Assembly: GCF_002077945.1 (NCBI RefSeq)
Contig: NZ_LVYD01000074.1
Location: forward strand, 1 to 64,000
From: Niastella vici
GTDB lineage: Bacteria > Bacteroidota > Bacteroidia > Chitinophagales > Chitinophagaceae
Length of the DNA stretch: 64,000 nt
Direction of reading: 5' to 3'
Shown: positions 1-10,781 of the stretch, one piece after another
How positions within the stretch are numbered: position 1 is the stretch's first letter
Layout: each line of letters starts with the position of its first letter
The notes under the pieces: generated by a model
The model's database searches: none
Seen by the model: the letters and a program-made list of their open reading frames with translations, nothing else
Told to the model about the DNA's origin: nothing
Program-made: the position numbers and the translations under genes

Positions 1-423
1 GCTGCCGATCTGTTCACCGTAAGAGATGACGGTAATATTGGTATCGGAACAACCTCTCCTCAGGAAAAACTGGCTGTGAATGGTAATATAGTTACCAGGA
101 AGATAAGAGTTACTTTAACCGGTTGGTCAGATTATGTTTTTGATGCCGGATACAAGTTGCGGCCCCTCACAGAAGTTGAAAATTATATTCAGCAACACCA
201 CCACCTGCCCGAAGTGCCATCTGCGGCTGAAGTTGAAAAGAACGGACTGGATGTAGGCGACAATCAGGCTACGTTATTAAAGAAAATTGAGGAGCTTACT
301 CTATATGTGATAGAGCAAAATAAAACACTGCAGAACCAGCAAAACTTAATAGAACAACAGGCTTCGCTATTAAAAAGCCAGCAGGAACAACTGGATGTTT
401 TGAAAAAGCAAATTAAAAAATAG
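1..423 (+). CDS. Tail-fibre-like surface protein, C-terminal part (5' end outside window)
   Basis: The frame is open from the first base, so only about the last 140 residues are present. They begin with GNIGIGTTSPQEKLAVNG, the short beta-repeat seen in Bacteroidota tail-fibre-like and S74-type surface proteins. A conserved linker (YKLRPLTEVENYI, HLPEVPSAAEV) follows, then LLKKIEELTLYVIEQ leading into a Gln/Leu-rich coiled coil that runs to the stop. No S74 autochaperone domain follows; the protein ends in the coiled coil, as is common for this subfamily. It lies 42 bases upstream of two RHS genes on the same strand, a frequent arrangement in Chitinophagaceae, so a surface role linked to them is likely. 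An internal GTG at 76 is not a real start. Confidence 0.75.
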   Translation, partial: AADLFTVRDDGNIGIGTTSPQEKLAVNGNIVTRKIRVTLTGWSDYVFDAGYKLRPLTEVENYIQQHHHLPEVPSAAEVEKNGLDVGDNQATLLKKIEELTLYVIEQNKTLQNQQNLIEQQASLLKSQQEQLDVLKKQIKK

Positions 424-465
424 AAAAGTTTACAGCGAAAGTTAAAAATCAGGAAGCAGATTGAT

Positions 466-3400
466 ATGAAATACTTTTTATTGGCAGGTCTGTTTTTGGC
501 AGCCTCTTTTTGTGTAGCACAGCAAACAAAGCCTTATTTAATTAATGTAGGTACGGTATCGCCCGATGCCGCCAGTTTGGGAAAGTTTGGAAATATACCG
601 GTGAATTATTCAACAGGTATCCCTTCCATCACTGTTCCCTTGTATGAAATTAGCATCGGCAAAGTAAAAGTGCCCATTTCAATAGATTATCATGCCGGTG
701 GTATAAGAGTTGATGAGGTGGCTTCCTGTGTAGGTTTAGGCTGGGCATTGAATTGCGGGGGAACCATTTCAAGAAATGTAATGGGCCTTCCCGATGAACA
801 AGGTTCTACAGGGATGTTATATGCTCCTGATTTCGCAACTGTAGCTGCGCAGCCTGAAAATTACCGGCAATATATTACCGATGTGGTAGACGGGCAAAGA
901 GACGCTTTACAGGATCAGTTCTCATACAGCCTGCCTGATCAAAACGGGAAGTTTACTTTCAATCAGGATGCTTCTGTTTTTCAGTTCCCTGTTACTACCA
1001 ATAAAATTGAACGCTATTATAACAACGGGCAATTAAGCTTTAAAATTACCGACGATAAAGGAACCGTGTACCTGTTTGAAAGACCCGAGCAATACAATCC
1101 GGGTTCTGTGAATAATCAACAGGCATTGTCTTATTACAACGTGTGGCATTTGACACAAATTATCGTTCCCGCTATGGGCGAGACGATCGATTTTAATTAT
1201 GAACCTACATGCGGCAATTTGTCTTTTGAAGCAATAGCCAGTGGCATGTACAGGTTGGGTACGCAGGCTGTGTGTGATGTAAATCCCAATGATGATTACC
1301 CGGATGACCCCGGTCTTATAGATGAAGATGAAGCTTCTGAGGTGCATCAGCATAATTCTTTTACCCCCTGGTATTTATCAAGCATAACATGGCGCGGCGG
1401 TAAAATAACTTTTACAAATGTATGTGACAGGCTCGACAGAACATCAGAAATGCGAATAAGTGAAATTACTGTTTATGCCGATGATAAAAATGTTCAAACC
1501 CAAATCAGAAAAATAAAATTCGACCATTCCTATTTTACCTCCAGCCAGGGAACTACGTATAATTATTTCGCTACAGCGGAACAGCAGGCTAAATACAGGT
1601 TGCGGCTCGATGCAGTAGAATTTTTGTCAACAGACGCCAGTGATCAGCCGCAGAAGTATACCATGGAATACGATAATACCGAAATGGCGGCAAGGGAAAC
1701 ATATGCCCAGGATGTATGGGGTTTTAATAATGGCCAATGGGCAAATACATCCTTACTGGCCAGGCAACTAATTAAAGGATGGACTAATAAAAGTGGGATT
1801 TATAATGACACCTACAGGTATATAGGCACCGCGAACCGGGACGTTAACCCGTTATACATGAAAGCTGCAACCTTGAAAACATTGCAGTATCCTACAGGCG
1901 GTAAAACTGAATTCGAACTGGAACCGCACCAGTATACAACGAATCAACAATCTGTAAGCAGCCAAACAGCCTCGTGTGGTGCTTATGGCGGAATGAATGA
2001 ATCAGCTACTACCACATTTACCGTACAGTCTAACTGGTCGAACTTCAGGTATAGTTGTTTTTTTTCAAAATTTAATTATTCCGGAGTAACAGACAGACCA
2101 AGAGGAAAAATCACAGACGTTACAACAGGACAGGTTATATTGAATGTTTCCTCAAACACCGATGCCAGTCAAACAGCCAGTTGCGGTATAACTCCTTTAT
2201 CACTTATACCAGGGCATACTTACTCAATTTTTGTGGAAATATATACTACAACAGCCTCGGCTGTAAGCGCCTCTCTTGATGTAACCTACGATGTAACTTC
2301 CAACACCATTCAAACAAACCTGGGCGGCGGCTTACGAATAAAATCAATTAAAAACTATGATAATACAGGCGACCTTATTAGTCAGGATACTTATACATAT
2401 GGAGAAAATGAAAATGGCATAGGGGTTTTATCAATTCCTTATACCTTCTTTTCTATGAATGAAGAAGATATAATCACCCGTGCGGATTGTCCGAATGCCG
2501 GTTACCATTGCCGCTATATAATAGGAAATATCACCAAAGAATTTCATGCAGCCAGCCTCTATCCTGCATCGCAGATAGCCGGCAGCCCGGTATTATATAC
2601 TTCCGTAACAAAATACCAGCTTGATTTTTCCGGTGGTAAAACAAATGGTAAATCTGTTTATGAGTACGATGTAACCCAGGATGTAGAAGGTGTTCCCGGA
2701 CCTGATATTGATAAAACCGGCATGCGGATGATCTCAAATAGCTGGAGGAACGGACGATTGAAGAAAGAATCTGTTTATAGATCAACACAATCGGGTGGAT
2801 ATATTTTGAAAGCGGTGAAACAGTATGACTATGTATTAAGCAGAATAGCCAGCCAGAATTCCCTTAAAATTAAAGGCAAATACGTAGAGGCAGAGGGCAA
2901 CAGGTGTCAGCCTCTTTCTACATTAACAGGTGAGGTATATGTTTCATCGTATACCATAGAAACAGGAGCTTATTTATTACAAACAACTACAAACACCAGT
3001 TATGATGACAAAGGGGCTCCGTTCATTACTACTGAAAATTTTGTTTATGCCGACCCTGCCCATTTGTTTCCAACAAGCACTGCAACTTCCAGCAGCAAAG
3101 GGGAAGCCCTAACAACGAATATGCAATATGCGCATGACTTATCTGCGCCGGGAAATGTATATGAAAAAATGGTTAATCGAAATATCATTTCACAACCTGT
3201 TACTACCCAGGAACAGTTAAACAGCGATCAACAATCCTTCACTTCATCACATTTTAATGACTGGTTTGGCGATTCAAAACTACTGGTGCCAGATAAAGTT
3301 GATTTGCAAATCTCTACCTATCCTGCGCAAACAAAAGTACGATTCAACCGGTTTGACAATTATGGAAATATTCTGCAGCAACAAAAGGAAAATGATGTTT

Positions 3401-3966
3401 ACCAATCGTACATCTGGGATTATCAATCGGTTTACCCTGTTGCCCAATGTAATAATGCCGACTATAACTCAATAGCCTATACTTCGTTTGAAGCAGATGG
3501 CGCCGGCAACTGGACCATTGGTAATAATGCCCGCAATACAGGTGGTATTACAGGAAAAAACTGTTATGATCTTTCAAATGGAATCAGTAAAACCGGGCTT
3601 ACATCAGGCACTACATATATAGTTTCCTATTGGACAACAAATAGTACCCCTTTCGGTATAACCGGTACGCAGGGAACCGTTCTGCAGGGAAAAAAGATAG
3701 GTAACTGGACTTATTTTGAACATAAGGTAAGCGGGGTAATAGCTTTAACTCTTCAGCAAACGGGGTTAATTGATGAATTACGATTATACCCGGCAGATGC
3801 ACAAATGGTAACTTATAGTTATGCACCATTAGTGGGAGTAACTTCCGCCTGTTCTGCGCAAAGTATGATCACTTATTATGAATATGACGGCATGGGAAGA
3901 TTAAAGCTTATTAAAGACCAGGATGGTAACGTGATAAAAACATATGAATATCACTATAAGCAGTAA
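466..3966 (+). CDS. Secreted RHS/YD-repeat family protein (first of pair)
   Basis: This 1166-residue protein starts with a clear signal peptide (MKYFLLAGLFLAASFCVAQ). Its N-terminal part (GKFGNIPVNYSTGIPSITVP, DYHAGGIRVDEVASCVGLGW) is typical of the Bacteroidota proteins that precede DUF6443 RHS proteins. The middle is beta-rich with many Tyr/Asp strands. The last 30 residues carry a canonical YD repeat (YYEYDGMGRLKLIKDQDGN) and then stop, with no RHS core and no toxin tip. It is followed after 62 bases by the giant RHS gene and is probably cotranscribed with it. Such proteins are thought to form part of the RHS shell or its export partner; that role is inference. Confidence 0.8.
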   Translation: MKYFLLAGLFLAASFCVAQQTKPYLINVGTVSPDAASLGKFGNIPVNYSTGIPSITVPLYEISIGKVKVPISIDYHAGGIRVDEVASCVGLGWALNCGGTISRNVMGLPDEQGSTGMLYAPDFATVAAQPENYRQYITDVVDGQRDALQDQFSYSLPDQNGKFTFNQDASVFQFPVTTNKIERYYNNGQLSFKITDDKGTVYLFERPEQYNPGSVNNQQALSYYNVWHLTQIIVPAMGETIDFNYEPTCGNLSFEAIASGMYRLGTQAVCDVNPNDDYPDDPGLIDEDEASEVHQHNSFTPWYLSSITWRGGKITFTNVCDRLDRTSEMRISEITVYADDKNVQTQIRKIKFDHSYFTSSQGTTYNYFATAEQQAKYRLRLDAVEFLSTDASDQPQKYTMEYDNTEMAARETYAQDVWGFNNGQWANTSLLARQLIKGWTNKSGIYNDTYRYIGTANRDVNPLYMKAATLKTLQYPTGGKTEFELEPHQYTTNQQSVSSQTASCGAYGGMNESATTTFTVQSNWSNFRYSCFFSKFNYSGVTDRPRGKITDVTTGQVILNVSSNTDASQTASCGITPLSLIPGHTYSIFVEIYTTTASAVSASLDVTYDVTSNTIQTNLGGGLRIKSIKNYDNTGDLISQDTYTYGENENGIGVLSIPYTFFSMNEEDIITRADCPNAGYHCRYIIGNITKEFHAASLYPASQIAGSPVLYTSVTKYQLDFSGGKTNGKSVYEYDVTQDVEGVPGPDIDKTGMRMISNSWRNGRLKKESVYRSTQSGGYILKAVKQYDYVLSRIASQNSLKIKGKYVEAEGNRCQPLSTLTGEVYVSSYTIETGAYLLQTTTNTSYDDKGAPFITTENFVYADPAHLFPTSTATSSSKGEALTTNMQYAHDLSAPGNVYEKMVNRNIISQPVTTQEQLNSDQQSFTSSHFNDWFGDSKLLVPDKVDLQISTYPAQTKVRFNRFDNYGNILQQQKENDVYQSYIWDYQSVYPVAQCNNADYNSIAYTSFEADGAGNWTIGNNARNTGGITGKNCYDLSNGISKTGLTSGTTYIVSYWTTNSTPFGITGTQGTVLQGKKIGNWTYFEHKVSGVIALTLQQTGLIDELRLYPADAQMVTYSYAPLVGVTSACSAQSMITYYEYDGMGRLKLIKDQDGNVIKTYEYHYKQ

Positions 3967-4028
3967 TTGCAACCGGCATTTTTTCACACCGTCAACCTTA
4001 TTAATAATCGACCTTACTATCACATTAT

Positions 4029-7000
4029 ATGAGAAATAAAATGAAGGCTGCTGCATTGGCAATTGGGTTAATATTGTTTGTGCAGGCAGTTTTTGCACAG
4101 CTAACCATTCAGGGAGCAAGTTGTGTAGATGTGGGTACTACTTATTCTTATACACTCATGGACTACTGTTCTTCAACACAGAATATTTACTGGTGTGTGA
4201 ACGGTGGCACTATCGTAGGCTATGGATCGTGCAGAGGTGGCAATGGATTGTGCACTATTTCGGTTCAATGGACCTCTGGGAACGGCAAGTCGATAGACGT
4301 ACATAATTATACCAATAATTACAACGGTAATCTGGCTGTGACTGTAACCAGTACACTTGTAGCAGGTACTATCGACAATACAAGTCAAACCGTTAATTAT
4401 AACAATGCACCGGCAACAATTACCTGTTCCGCTGCTTCGGGCGGTGGATGTTCTTCTTCTTATTCCTATCAATGGCAGCAATCTATTGATGGCAGTAATT
4501 GGACGGATATTTCGGGTGCTACCAGCCAGAACCTGGGTTTTTCTTCGGGCCTTACGCAAACCACCTATTATCGCCGGCGGGTAATTAATTCCGGATTAAC
4601 AGCTTATACAGGTACTGCCACTGTTTCGGTTATTCCGCCATTAAGCGGTGGTACGCTTTACCCCGCTACCCAGGATATTTATGCGGGTAGCGCTTCTGCG
4701 CAACTTGATGGCGATGCCGCAGGCGGCGGTTGCAGTTCATACAGTTATCAATGGCTGATCTCAAGCAATGGAACCGATTTTTATCTTATTTCCGGAGCAA
4801 CCAGCAGAGCCTATTCGCCAGGTTTACTAAGCGAAACGCGATACTTTCGCCGGCAGGTTACCTGCAATGGCACCGGTGCCACTGCCTTTTCTTCCATAGC
4901 TACGGTTAATGTGCATGCGCATTTATCGGCGGGGAATATAAATCCTGCTTCTACATATATTAATTATAATACTTCGCCAGGGCAAATTACTGAATCGGGA
5001 GAAAGCGGTGGTATGTGTAGCAGCTATAGTTATCAGTGGCAGGTTTTAAGCGGCGCTTCGTATATTGATATACCAGGAGCTACAGGGACAAACTATACAC
5101 CAGGAAGTTTAACCACCACTACCAATTACCAATTAAAGATCACCTGCGGGTCTGAAACGGTTTATGCCGGTCCCGCTACAATAAACGTATATCCACAGTT
5201 GATGGGCGGCGATATTAGCCCGGCCAGTCAAAATATAAATTATAATACGGTTCCTTCAACCTTAAGCAGTGTGAATGTTAGCGGCGGTAATGGAACCTAT
5301 ACCTATCAATGGCAAAGTTCTTCTGATAACAGCACCTGGAATAATATTGCCGACGCTACTGCCTCAACCTATACACCCTATTTGGGAACCAGTACGTATT
5401 ACCGGGTAATAGTCACGAGCAATGGCGTTTCACAACCCAGTTCTTCAGCAATAGTTAATGTGTATCCCCAGTTATTGGGAGGCTCCTTAACCCCGGCTAT
5501 TCAAACTGCTATAAGTTATAATGGTACAGCCGGTCAGTTAACACTTTCAGGAGTTTCAGGTGGAAGCGGGACCTATACCTATATATGGCAGTTTTCGACA
5601 GATAATATGGGCTGGAACACAATTAATAATGTTACCTCAACAACTTATACACCCGTTAATGTAACAACATCCGGCTTTTACCGGGTGATCGTTAACAGCA
5701 ATGGTGTTACGGCATACAGTAGTGTTGCTGCTGTTTATGTAGTATTAAATGCCGGAACGATCAGCGGCAATACGGGGCCGTTTGCTTATGGCGGTTCGCC
5801 GGGCCAGTTGTCAGGAACAAACGCAGGCGGTGGGAATTGCATCAGTTACAGCTATCAATGGCAGCAAAGCGCAGATGGCATTACGTATTACGACATTTCA
5901 GGGGCTAATGCACAAAACTATACACCGGTTGACCTTGGTTATAATACCTTTTTCAGGCGAAAGGTAAGCTGCGGCTCCGAGATACAATACTCCAATGCTC
6001 TTGCCATTAGTATTAATGCTGAATTGCTGCCAGGCGCCATTTCTCCGGCCATTCTTACTATAGACGCTAATACAAACCCCGGACTAATTACAGGTAATCC
6101 GGCTTCGGGCGGCAGCAATAATGGAACGTTCAATTATCAGTGGCAAAAAAGCACTGATGGCGGCGTTACCTGGACTGATATCAGCGGGGCTACCAGTTTA
6201 AACTTTGCGCCTGGTACAGTGGGTGTAAATACATTTTACCGGCGTAAAGTTACCAGCAGCAGTAATGAAGTAGCATACACAAATATCAGCTCCATTACCA
6301 TGAGAGCAGGCACGGTAACGAATATGAACTATATCCGTGTAAGAGATATCACAAAAGCTGGGGTGGCCAATGCTGCTGCAGCAACTCAGCTTACCGATCC
6401 TTTTGAAATTAAACAGTCAACACAATATTTTGATGGGCTGGGAAGATTGGTGCAAACTGTTGCCAAACAGGCAACACCGCTGTTAAAAGATATGGTGGTC
6501 CCTGTAGGCTATGATGAGTTCGGCCGGCAGGTGGCCCAATACCTTCCATATGTTTCTTCCGCTGCAGATGGGGAATATAAACCCAATGCTTTGCCTGAGC
6601 AAACCAATTTTAACAGCATACAGTTTTCGGGCGAGCAGTATTATTACGCACAAAAGAATTATGAAGCATCTCCTGCTGAAAGGATAATTTCAAGCTATGC
6701 TGCAGGCCAAAGCTGGGCCGGAAACAACAGGGGCATATTTGAACAGTCATTCGCAAATACATTAGCCGATAATGTACAAATGTGGGGAATTTCGTTAACT
6801 GCCGGAAGCCTGCCGGTAAGCGCTGGCGCTTACCCTGTCGGACAATTACACAAGCTTGTAACCAGTGATGAGCGGGGAAAACAGGTTGTAGAATATAAGG
6901 ATAGGGGTGGGAATTTAATTTTGAAAAAAGTGCAATTGTCTGCAACTCCCGCAACAGATCATACCGGATGGTTATGCACCTATTATGTGTATGACAACCT

Positions 7001-10000
7001 AAACAACCTCCGTTTTGTGTTGCAACCACGGGCAGTTGAACTGATAAGCAATAACTGGACGATTACACAGGATATCGCTGATGATTTATGTTTCAGGTAT
7101 GAATATGATCAAAGTAACCGGATGATCCTTAAAAAAATACCAGGCGCTGCAGAAACATATATGATATACGACATTCGTGATCGTGTTGTGTTTACCCAGG
7201 ATGGAAACATGCGTTCAAAAGATCAGTGGCTGGCGACTTTATATGATGGTCAAAACAGGCAGGTGATAACTGCCATGATGAACTGGACAGGTTCAAAAGA
7301 TCTTTTGCAACAGAATGTTACTACTCAAACCAATGGATTACAATCCGGATTGGTGGCTGATCTTACATTACAAGATCCTAATACAAGCGGTACTTATCAG
7401 GCGTTACAAAGCATTACGCTTGACCAGGGTTTTGAAACAGCCGGCGGCGGTGTCTTTACTGCTGAGATAGTATCCCAAAGTGTTCCAACAATAGTGGATG
7501 ACATGGCTGTAAATAATAATCCTGTTCCGGTTGATGGCACACTGGATATACTTACCAAAACAGGATATGATACTTATACAACCATTCCTTCTCAAAGCGC
7601 ACTCACAGGAACCATCGATAATACGTATACAGGCAGCAATTATTTGCTTCCGTCAAATAATAATTTCCCTTATGCAGATGGGGTTGGGCAAAGCCTGCAA
7701 ACGCGGGGACTGGTAACGTGGACGCAAACAAAAGTTTTGGGAACAGCCGGCCAATACCTGTATTCAGTATCTATATATGATGAGAAGGGAAGAGTGGTTC
7801 AGTTAAAAAGTAATAATAGAACTGGTGGAACAGATATCACCACTACTCAGTATTCGTTTAGCGCTCAACCGCTCGTTAAAGTACAAAAGCATGAATATGT
7901 AAGCGGTAGCAACCCTCAAACACACGTTGTAGTTAATAAAAATTCCTACGATGCACAGGGCAGGCTTGTTTCTGTTAAGAAAACCATTAATAGCAATATT
8001 AATGGGGTAACCATCAGTAAACCTGAACTGGAAATCATCCACAATCAATACGATGAACTGGGCCAATTAAACATAAAGAACATTGGTAAGAAAAAAGACG
8101 TTAATGGCAATTATACCAGTGATGCTATTCAGGCGCTTACTTATGATTATAATATTCGTGGATGGCTTTTGGGCGTTAACCGCGAATACCTGGGGATAGA
8201 AGGTCAAACAAACGATGGTATTTTGTTTGGTTTTGAACTTGGGTATGATAAAGCCACTAATAAAGCAGGGCAAAATTTTGCGGCCAGCCAGTATAATGGC
8301 AACATTACCGGTGTGCTATGGAAAAGCGATGGCGATGACATCAGAAGGAAATATGATTTTACCTATGATGCGGCTAACCGCTTATTGAGAGGTGATTTTA
8401 CTCAACAAAATGCCGATGATCACCAGTGGAATAATAGCCAGGTCAATTATAATGTAATGATGGGTGATGGTATTGATCCCACATTAGCATATGATGCCAA
8501 TGGTAATATTTTGTGGATGCGGCAATGGGGATTAACGGTAACCGGTAGTGCACCGATCGATGACTTGCATTATAGCTATTATAAAACCAACAAAAGCAAT
8601 AAGCTAAGTGCAGTAACTGATCTGGCAACAGGTGGTACTCCGCCAACAGGTAGTACTGGCTGCCGCCTTGGTGATTTTGCCGATAAAAGCACCAATGGTA
8701 ATGACTATGGCTATGACGTAAACGGCAACCTGGTTACCGATTTAAATAAAAAATTAATTGGTACAGCCGATGAAAATTTAACAAGCGGGGGCGCTATTAG
8801 TTACAATCACCTGAACCTGCCCGCAACAATCGAGGTAAAAACGGATAATGGTTTAGCCAGTAAGGGCACCATTACTTACCTGTACGATGCAGCTGGTAAC
8901 AAGCTTCAAAAAGTAGTGGTGGAAAGAAATAATACAGTTACCTATAATAACCAATCCTACATAAGTGATATAACCACTACTACTAATTATGTGAATGGTT
9001 TTGTATATGAAAGCAGGTCATATAATAATAATGCCGGGTTATCAGCATTGGAGTATACCGACAAACTGCAGTTCCTGGGTCACGAAGAAGGCAGAGTACG
9101 TTACATTGCTGCAGGAGATAATACCGCTGCACATTTGGAATATGACTACTTCCTGAAAGACCATTTGGGGAATATACGCATGGTATTGACCGAAGAACAA
9201 AAAACGGATGTTTACCAGGCAGGTATGGAATTGGCCAAAAGGGATGCTGAAGTAAAACTGTTTGGCGATAAGATAAATACAACTGCCGCTGACAAATACG
9301 GCGATTTTGATAGCGATGGCAATAATCAAAAAGTAAGTCTTGTAAATGGAACTACCGCCGCAGGAAGAGTAGGGCCGGGTGTAATATTAAAAGTAATGGC
9401 CGGTGATAAGATCACTGCCAAAGCTTTTGCCTGGTATCAGCCTGTTAACATGGATAATACCACCGACCCTGGTTTGGCTGCTATAATTACCAATGTACTG
9501 GGTCAATTAACCCCTGGCATAACAGGTATGGCGCATGGGGCAGTTGCATCACAGGTTACTGATAATACTTTGCAGCCGGGCATGGAGAACTTTTTGGGAA
9601 CACAAAGTCCGGCTTCAGGAGCGCCTAAAGCTTACTTAAGCTGGGTGCTGTTAGATGAAGAACAATTTAAAATGGTAAGCGGTGGCGTTACGCCGGTACC
9701 CCAGATAACCGCAGGTCAGCAAAAACAGTTACTACAGGCCAACAATGGTAACCCTATAGAAATGACGAGGAATGGATATCTTTACGTTTTTGTTAGTAAC
9801 GAAAGTAAGGGCAATGTATATTTTGATGATATCAGAGTTGAACATATACATGGGCCTTTAGTTGAGGAAACGCATTATTATCCGTTTGGGTTGACGATGG
9901 CGGGCATAAGTTCGAAGGCGCCCACAACCTTAGTAAACAGGCATTTATATGCTGCTAACGAAATTCAAAATGCTGAATTTGCAAATGGATCGGGCCTTGA

Positions 10001-10781
10001 TCTTTATGATTTCAATGCCAGAACATATGATCCGCAATTAGGCAGGTTTATACAGGTAGATCCGATGGCCGATGAAGGCGGCCAGGAAAGATTAAGCCCT
10101 TTCCACTACTCATACAATAATCCTGTTTTGTACACCGACCATGATGGCAAGATAGGAATCGTAGGAGCCTTGATTGGTGGTGCTATTGGAGCGGTCGCAT
10201 CTTTGACGAAGTCGGTTATACAGGGTGGATTTAAAGCTTTAAAAGATAAAAAAACCTGGGCAAAAGCGGGTGTCAATGCTGTTGCCGGCGCAATTGTTGG
10301 AGCAACAGGAGGTTTAGGCGCCGGACTTGTTGCCACTGCCGGTACATCATTTGGAGCATCACTCGCAGAAGACAAAATCGACGGGAACAAATTGGATTTT
10401 AAGAAAGCGACGGCTACTGCAATTTTTTCTGTTGCTGCTTTCGGAGCAGCCAATGTCGTTGCAGGTAAGCTCACGAAAGCGGTCACGAGCCATTGGTGGA
10501 ATAGGGGAAATACAAATGCTTTTATGCGATATTTGGGAAGAAATCCGGCAACTAATGTGGGGCAGTTGGTAGATCGGGCGCAGGATGCATTGGGCTTAGG
10601 AAGTGGATTGGGATTTGATTTGCTATTTCCAGGTCAGCCTGAATTTCAAACATTGCCAGGTGTAACCGTGACCGGCACGAAAGTTAAAGGAAAGGTTAAG
10701 TTGGATGAACATTCAGTAGAGAAAGCAGTGGGTGCGATGCACCAAAACAACAAAAAAATCAAAGATGAAAAAGAAGAGTAA
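4029..10781 (+). CDS. Giant RHS repeat-associated core protein with Ig-like repeats and variable C-terminal tip
   Basis: 2250 residues. A signal peptide (to about residue 23; a second ATG at 4041 is possible) is followed by seven tandem Ig/PKD-like modules, each with a YSYQWQ...DISGAT signature, over roughly residues 95-760. A DUF6443 region comes next (YIRVRDITKAG, STQYFDGLGRLVQTV), then a long YD-repeat shell. The RHS core motif FNARTYDPQLGRFIQVDPMA lies near residue 2000 and YNNPVLYTDHDGK closes the shell. Downstream is a Gly/Ala-rich hydrophobic stretch (about 2042-2120) and a tip of roughly 100 residues ending in a Lys-rich tail. RHS proteins usually enclose a C-terminal toxin and cleave it after the core. 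I do not recognise this tip as a known toxin fold. The neighbouring small membrane gene overlaps the 3' end. Confidence 0.9.
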   Translation: MRNKMKAAALAIGLILFVQAVFAQLTIQGASCVDVGTTYSYTLMDYCSSTQNIYWCVNGGTIVGYGSCRGGNGLCTISVQWTSGNGKSIDVHNYTNNYNGNLAVTVTSTLVAGTIDNTSQTVNYNNAPATITCSAASGGGCSSSYSYQWQQSIDGSNWTDISGATSQNLGFSSGLTQTTYYRRRVINSGLTAYTGTATVSVIPPLSGGTLYPATQDIYAGSASAQLDGDAAGGGCSSYSYQWLISSNGTDFYLISGATSRAYSPGLLSETRYFRRQVTCNGTGATAFSSIATVNVHAHLSAGNINPASTYINYNTSPGQITESGESGGMCSSYSYQWQVLSGASYIDIPGATGTNYTPGSLTTTTNYQLKITCGSETVYAGPATINVYPQLMGGDISPASQNINYNTVPSTLSSVNVSGGNGTYTYQWQSSSDNSTWNNIADATASTYTPYLGTSTYYRVIVTSNGVSQPSSSAIVNVYPQLLGGSLTPAIQTAISYNGTAGQLTLSGVSGGSGTYTYIWQFSTDNMGWNTINNVTSTTYTPVNVTTSGFYRVIVNSNGVTAYSSVAAVYVVLNAGTISGNTGPFAYGGSPGQLSGTNAGGGNCISYSYQWQQSADGITYYDISGANAQNYTPVDLGYNTFFRRKVSCGSEIQYSNALAISINAELLPGAISPAILTIDANTNPGLITGNPASGGSNNGTFNYQWQKSTDGGVTWTDISGATSLNFAPGTVGVNTFYRRKVTSSSNEVAYTNISSITMRAGTVTNMNYIRVRDITKAGVANAAAATQLTDPFEIKQSTQYFDGLGRLVQTVAKQATPLLKDMVVPVGYDEFGRQVAQYLPYVSSAADGEYKPNALPEQTNFNSIQFSGEQYYYAQKNYEASPAERIISSYAAGQSWAGNNRGIFEQSFANTLADNVQMWGISLTAGSLPVSAGAYPVGQLHKLVTSDERGKQVVEYKDRGGNLILKKVQLSATPATDHTGWLCTYYVYDNLNNLRFVLQPRAVELISNNWTITQDIADDLCFRYEYDQSNRMILKKIPGAAETYMIYDIRDRVVFTQDGNMRSKDQWLATLYDGQNRQVITAMMNWTGSKDLLQQNVTTQTNGLQSGLVADLTLQDPNTSGTYQALQSITLDQGFETAGGGVFTAEIVSQSVPTIVDDMAVNNNPVPVDGTLDILTKTGYDTYTTIPSQSALTGTIDNTYTGSNYLLPSNNNFPYADGVGQSLQTRGLVTWTQTKVLGTAGQYLYSVSIYDEKGRVVQLKSNNRTGGTDITTTQYSFSAQPLVKVQKHEYVSGSNPQTHVVVNKNSYDAQGRLVSVKKTINSNINGVTISKPELEIIHNQYDELGQLNIKNIGKKKDVNGNYTSDAIQALTYDYNIRGWLLGVNREYLGIEGQTNDGILFGFELGYDKATNKAGQNFAASQYNGNITGVLWKSDGDDIRRKYDFTYDAANRLLRGDFTQQNADDHQWNNSQVNYNVMMGDGIDPTLAYDANGNILWMRQWGLTVTGSAPIDDLHYSYYKTNKSNKLSAVTDLATGGTPPTGSTGCRLGDFADKSTNGNDYGYDVNGNLVTDLNKKLIGTADENLTSGGAISYNHLNLPATIEVKTDNGLASKGTITYLYDAAGNKLQKVVVERNNTVTYNNQSYISDITTTTNYVNGFVYESRSYNNNAGLSALEYTDKLQFLGHEEGRVRYIAAGDNTAAHLEYDYFLKDHLGNIRMVLTEEQKTDVYQAGMELAKRDAEVKLFGDKINTTAADKYGDFDSDGNNQKVSLVNGTTAAGRVGPGVILKVMAGDKITAKAFAWYQPVNMDNTTDPGLAAIITNVLGQLTPGITGMAHGAVASQVTDNTLQPGMENFLGTQSPASGAPKAYLSWVLLDEEQFKMVSGGVTPVPQITAGQQKQLLQANNGNPIEMTRNGYLYVFVSNESKGNVYFDDIRVEHIHGPLVEETHYYPFGLTMAGISSKAPTTLVNRHLYAANEIQNAEFANGSGLDLYDFNARTYDPQLGRFIQVDPMADEGGQERLSPFHYSYNNPVLYTDHDGKIGIVGALIGGAIGAVASLTKSVIQGGFKALKDKKTWAKAGVNAVAGAIVGATGGLGAGLVATAGTSFGASLAEDKIDGNKLDFKKATATAIFSVAAFGAANVVAGKLTKAVTSHWWNRGNTNAFMRYLGRNPATNVGQLVDRAQDALGLGSGLGFDLLFPGQPEFQTLPGVTVTGTKVKGKVKLDEHSVEKAVGAMHQNNKKIKDEKEE
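4320..6310 (+). repeat. Seven tandem Ig/PKD-like coding repeats
   Basis: Within the giant RHS gene, modules of about 85 codons recur. Each has a variant of Y-S/T-Y-Q-W-Q, then D-I-S-G-A-T, then YTPG and Y-R-R/V-V. They match the adhesin-like Ig folds of secreted Bacteroidota proteins. The copies have diverged at the DNA level, so this is an old array rather than a recent slippage product. Confidence 0.8.
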
